From the NCBI GenBank assembly GCA_034769895.1, contig JAWRYS010000738.1:1-64000 (forward strand): DNA of 64,000 nt, read 5' to 3'. The first letter of the stretch is position 1, and each line of letters starts with the position of its first letter. The notes beneath the pieces were generated by a model. That model made no database searches and had not been told where the DNA came from. It was given only the letters and a program-made list of their open reading frames with translations. Source of the stretch: Magicicada septendecula. Lineage: Eukaryota; Arthropoda; Insecta; Hemiptera; Cicadidae. Shown in pieces: positions 60,785 to 64,000 of this stretch. The position numbers were made by a program, and so were the translations under genes.

Positions 60785-61459
60785 TGTGTAACACTACAAC
60801 ATTGCAAATATAATATAATTTAAATTTGTGATGCTCCACGTTGGAAGCGACAATTTATGTAACAATAAATATAATTTAATTTGGGTTTCAGGTGTATCTG
60901 TAATAAGAACTCTATGTAACTTTTAACGGTATTTCAAGTTTATTTGATATTAATAAAATTGTGCACATGGCACTTACTTCGACTTAAAACATTCGTGATT
61001 ATTTTGTTATTATGCCGTAAGGCTTATGCTATATACATCCTTACTGACTAAATATTCTATTCTAATAATTATTGTATTCAAGAAAAATCTCATTTCCAGA
61101 CTACTCAGTCAATTAATGTGTTTCAAAATATCAACATTTAAATATCTTCTTATATATTGTAATGTAACTCAAAAATATCAATAGTTACTGAATTTATCTT
61201 TTGTCTCTCAGTACTGATTTATATCAAACGCTAATTTTTACTTAAATGCTTTGTATTCTTTCATTGCAATACTAATTTGAGCTCTTGTTTACGTTAATCT
61301 TACTTCAATAACATCTATCATTTTAATTCTATTTACAATAAACATTGGCTCTTACTTTTAAATAGAACAAGAATGTCTTTAATTGTCTTTGAGTTAATTG
61401 TTCGATTAAGAGATAAATAAGTTGTTTATCACCTTATTGTCGTCAATCATACTCATTCA
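60785..61459. other. AT-rich stretch without recognisable genes
   Basis: No frame of note, no structured RNA recognised. Confidence 0.5.
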
Positions 61460-61511
61460 TTGGATCCCTCTGTAATCGTCCTCGTCTCGAACTTCAGCAT
61501 CACTTCCTCTT

Positions 61512-61697
61512 GTCCAGCGTCGTCTCTCTCTAGTCCAGCGTCGTCTCTAGAGCCCAGCGTCGTTTCGCTCTTCTACTCTTGTCCAGCGCCGTCTCTCTCT
61601 TGTCCAGCGTCGCTTCCCTCTTCTCCAGCGTCGCCTCGCTCTTCTCCTCTTCTCCAGCGTCGACTCTCTCTCTGTCCAGTGTCGTATCGCTCTCTGG
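61512..61697. repeat. Minisatellite with GTCCAGCGTCG core
   Basis: Eight degenerate copies of a roughly 18-30 base unit (CCAGCGTCG followed by a pyrimidine-rich spacer). On the minus strand the same repeats encode the heptad-like residues of the neighbouring ORF. Confidence 0.8.
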
Positions 61698-61724
61698 AAC
61701 TTCTCCTCGTGCTGTTTCGGCCAT
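61530..61724 (-). pseudogene. Coiled-coil ORF, gag-like N-terminus
   Basis: ATG at 61724; 64 residues, highly charged, with repeats such as EATLEKREATLDKRETALDK. It ends at a stop within the minisatellite, and the next frame is still repeat-coded beyond it. It sits about 200 bases downstream, in minus sense, of an LTR-like promoter segment. That position and the coiled-coil composition fit the start of an LTR-retrotransposon gag. A repeat-driven chance frame is the alternative. Confidence 0.35.
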
Positions 61725-61810
61725 CAGTTGATCTTCTTATGTGGATCTTCTTATGTAATTTTGTTATTACTTAAAAATGGTTTGTTTTACAATCCAGTTA
61801 CATAACTATA

Positions 61811-62037
61811 TGTAACTGGAAGGATGAAACTATTTACAAAAATTTAAATATTCTGTGCGGACGGGCAGAAGCTCCCGCTGCACTGTGGGTGATTTAAGAA
61901 AGAGAACCACTGTAGCGTGTGTGTCCTATTTATACCCATGTCTTGGTCAACACCTGCAGTTGTACGAAATCGACATGTCAGAAACTGTCTCTGGGTTCAG
62001 TTCCCCCACTTGTGCCGGTGTAAATCCGGCCGTTACA
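61811..62037 (-). mobile_element. Probable LTR (or 5' end of LTR) of another element
   Basis: In minus sense it starts TGTAACGGCCGG at 62037, has a TATA box about 100 bases in and an initiator-like ACAGTGG near 61910. It may end in CCAGTTACA at 61811, giving matching TGTAAC/GTTACA termini and a 227-bp length. The flanking bases do not form a target-site duplication, and no primer site was found directly after 61811, so the inner end is uncertain. Confidence 0.4.
61927..61934 (-). promoter_or_regulatory. TATA box (TATAAATA) in LTR-like segment
   Basis: The minus strand reads GGGTATAAATAGGAC, a strong match to the core promoter consensus, placed as expected in a short LTR. Confidence 0.5.
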
Positions 62038-64000
62038 AAAAATTTTAGAAAAGTTTCGTTTAATTGTAACATAATGTGAAGCCGAGGCTGCTGAGGCGAC
62101 CTTTGTTCGGCTGTGTAGGGGGAACGGCAGAGTGTGCGGTTGCGTGCGCAACTCGCCTGTGTGCGGTCACTTAGCTCTGCCTGTGCTGGCAGTCCCGCTT
62201 ATCATCCGGCTACGAATGCACCGGTCTCTCTGTCTCTCTCTTCGAACGTTACGACGCAGTTTCTGTTTCTTATGGCTGGCTAAAGCGTAAAGGACTCCCG
62301 GTAAGAATTTTATTATTTTGTCTTTATAAGGAATTATATATTTGGATATTTAATAACAAGATATAGGTTATCGTATGAAATACATAAGTATGTGTGTGCG
62401 GCCCGACAGTTTTATATTAAGAGAGAACTCAGTATTCAGTGATTAAGTTAATGTTCAGTAGATTGCCCATGTTCCGTTTATTATATTAGAATAGTGTGAG
62501 AAATCTATTGCGAGTGTCATTGTCATGACGAAAGTGTACTACATAAAAATTAACTGCTAAAACTTAGTGCATGGTCAGGGTATGAACTGTCCAGGCATGC
62601 AATAGGCTGTCGGGAGTTATGTAATTAACTGTACAGTAGAGAATGATTTGTGTGAACTCCCTCAGATGAAATTTTATTCATGTTAAAGCATTCTTAATGC
62701 TGTGAGTGTCTTGCAGTTGAATTTTTTTTTGGTCAATTAACGATTATCACTCGCCACGTGGCGCATAACCTGTAAGTTTCTGTCGAAGCACGTACAGCAA
62801 GTGCTGATCACTTATATTTTAAGCCACATTTAATAAGGTCTGTTCATTATGCAAATTTATTTATTCCATGGCTGATTTCTCTGCTCTTCCAGCTGGTTGC
62901 AAAAACTTTATTAATAAAAAATTGTCCTTTTGTGGAGAGTTAGTTGGCGGCCCGTTCGGAGGTTAATTACCTTAGCTCGGGTGTACATTCTTTGTGTACA
63001 GTTCTCTAATTTATTTGAATGAATAGGGTTCTCGGATTAAGCCGGAGCCTGGTCTCGCTGAGAGCTGAACACCTGCTCCAGACATGGACCATTACAAGAT
63101 CTTCTCCGAAGAGGGAGCGGGAGACTGATTCTCTATGTAACACTCGCCAGCATTTATAAGGTGATATTCATGCCTTTATTTTATTTTTTTTTTTTGGGGG
63201 GGCGGGCCGGCAGTGTGCCCGTTTACTTTAATTATCTTTGAAGCCATGTGACCACGCGTCCAGACTGTCTACCGGAAAGTGGAGCAGTGATCATGACTCT
63301 GAACACTATAATTTAAATTCATGAACATTTTTTAAAAATCATTTACATAACACTAAGTGCACTGCCTGTAAGTGTGTGCTGCACTGGGGGAGCGCGCCAG
63401 AGCTATTTTACTCTTGTACATTTTACAGTTGCATCTCATTTTCAGTTAACTTTTTACAAAATTTATATTACAGGTCAGTAGCTCTGTTCCGGCGGGAACA
63501 GCTGTGAATATATTTTAATTTCACTATGGGTTTAACATTTAAGGGCTGGGGGTTTTCTGGGTTTTTTTTTGGGGCCGTTTCTGGGGGTTTAAAAGCGGAC
63601 TTAGTTTTGTCTGACATGTTGATGCAGCTGGAGGCAGGCTGAATTCCTGTCTAACCTTGTCAACCACATGCGAGCGCGCTGCCTCAACTGCTAGGGCACA
63701 ACTGCCTTATTGTATCTTTTCATTTTAATTATATGTATATAGCCATTCGGCGTTAATAGGAAATAATTTGATTTTTTGGACATATATTAGTTGATTTTGC
63801 TCCTTGTATAAGGGCTATACTGATTGTTTTTCTTAACTGGCAAAACACATATTGATTAACTTTCACTTGTAGTATTTGCTGTTTAATTTTCTTTAACTAT
63901 AAAACATGTATTCATTATTTTTTTTGATAAACCATATATTGTCAAGATTTTCTGAAATTGTAAAGCCTTGAGTGATTAATTTCTGACTATTAAGGTACAT
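62038..64000. other. Right-end stretch without recognisable genes
   Basis: No open frame of interest on either strand. It contains a CT-rich run near 62222-62245, a splice-donor-like CCCGGTAAGAATT near 62297, and long T/G homopolymers at about 63179-63203 and 63551-63575. Base composition is more mixed than at 57730-60060. It could be intron or UTR of a host gene or old transposon; nothing decides between them. Confidence 0.5.

Noticed and set aside
57909-62037. TGTAACG at 57909 and CGTTACA at 62031 as terminal repeats of a 4.1-kb element
   Set aside because: Only seven matching bases, no target duplication and no coherent coding content between them.

Overview
The window is eukaryotic and almost certainly arthropod, most likely insect. 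It is AT-rich, has no bacterial gene organisation, and is built from Ty3/gypsy-type LTR retrotransposon coding remnants plus a Jockey-type non-LTR reverse transcriptase. I cannot name the species.

Positions 1-56875 are one head-to-tail tandem array of a single defective LTR retrotransposon whose coding strand is minus. The period is 5790 bp for the first five complete units and 5795, 5791, 5796 and 5792 bp for the last four. Each unit contributes one LTR and one internal region, so neighbouring units share a single LTR. Unit bounds, taken at the LTR right ends, are: U1 1-4751 (cut by the window edge), U2 4752-10541, U3 10542-16331, U4 16332-22121, U5 22122-27911, U6 27912-33701, U7 33702-39496, U8 39497-45287, U9 45288-51083, U10 51084-56875. 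Read along the minus strand (right to left), a unit holds: the LTR and leader (about 2.16 kb together; the LTR inner end is unresolved), a gag reading frame broken into three blocks and ending in a CCHC zinc knuckle, the C-terminal half of RNase H, an integrase with an intact DDE triad and a GPY-type C-terminus, about 0.5 kb of non-coding sequence, a polypurine tract, and the next LTR. Protease, reverse transcriptase and the first half of RNase H are missing. No env-like frame is visible.

The copies are very similar but not identical. Some base differences group U1-U5 against U6-U10 and others are scattered, as expected from unequal exchange or gene conversion in a DNA-level array. The same coding breaks occur throughout U2-U10, so the amplified unit was already defective. 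U1 up to about 2260 carries many additional one-base indels, which look like unpolished sequence.

At 56875 the array ends cleanly at an LTR terminus (TG...CA) inside a Jockey-type reverse transcriptase fragment (56876 to about 57425, plus strand). The remaining 6.5 kb is AT-rich degenerate sequence. It contains possible exon debris (57461-57729), a plus-strand LTR-element remnant (primer-binding-like site near 60063 and gag-like coiled coil from 60181), a minus-strand LTR-like promoter segment ending at 62037 with a coiled-coil ORF (61530-61724), simple repeats, and about 2 kb at the right end with nothing I could call. No tRNA, rRNA, CRISPR array or defence-type gene cluster was seen. The notable object is the satellite-like retrotransposon array itself.
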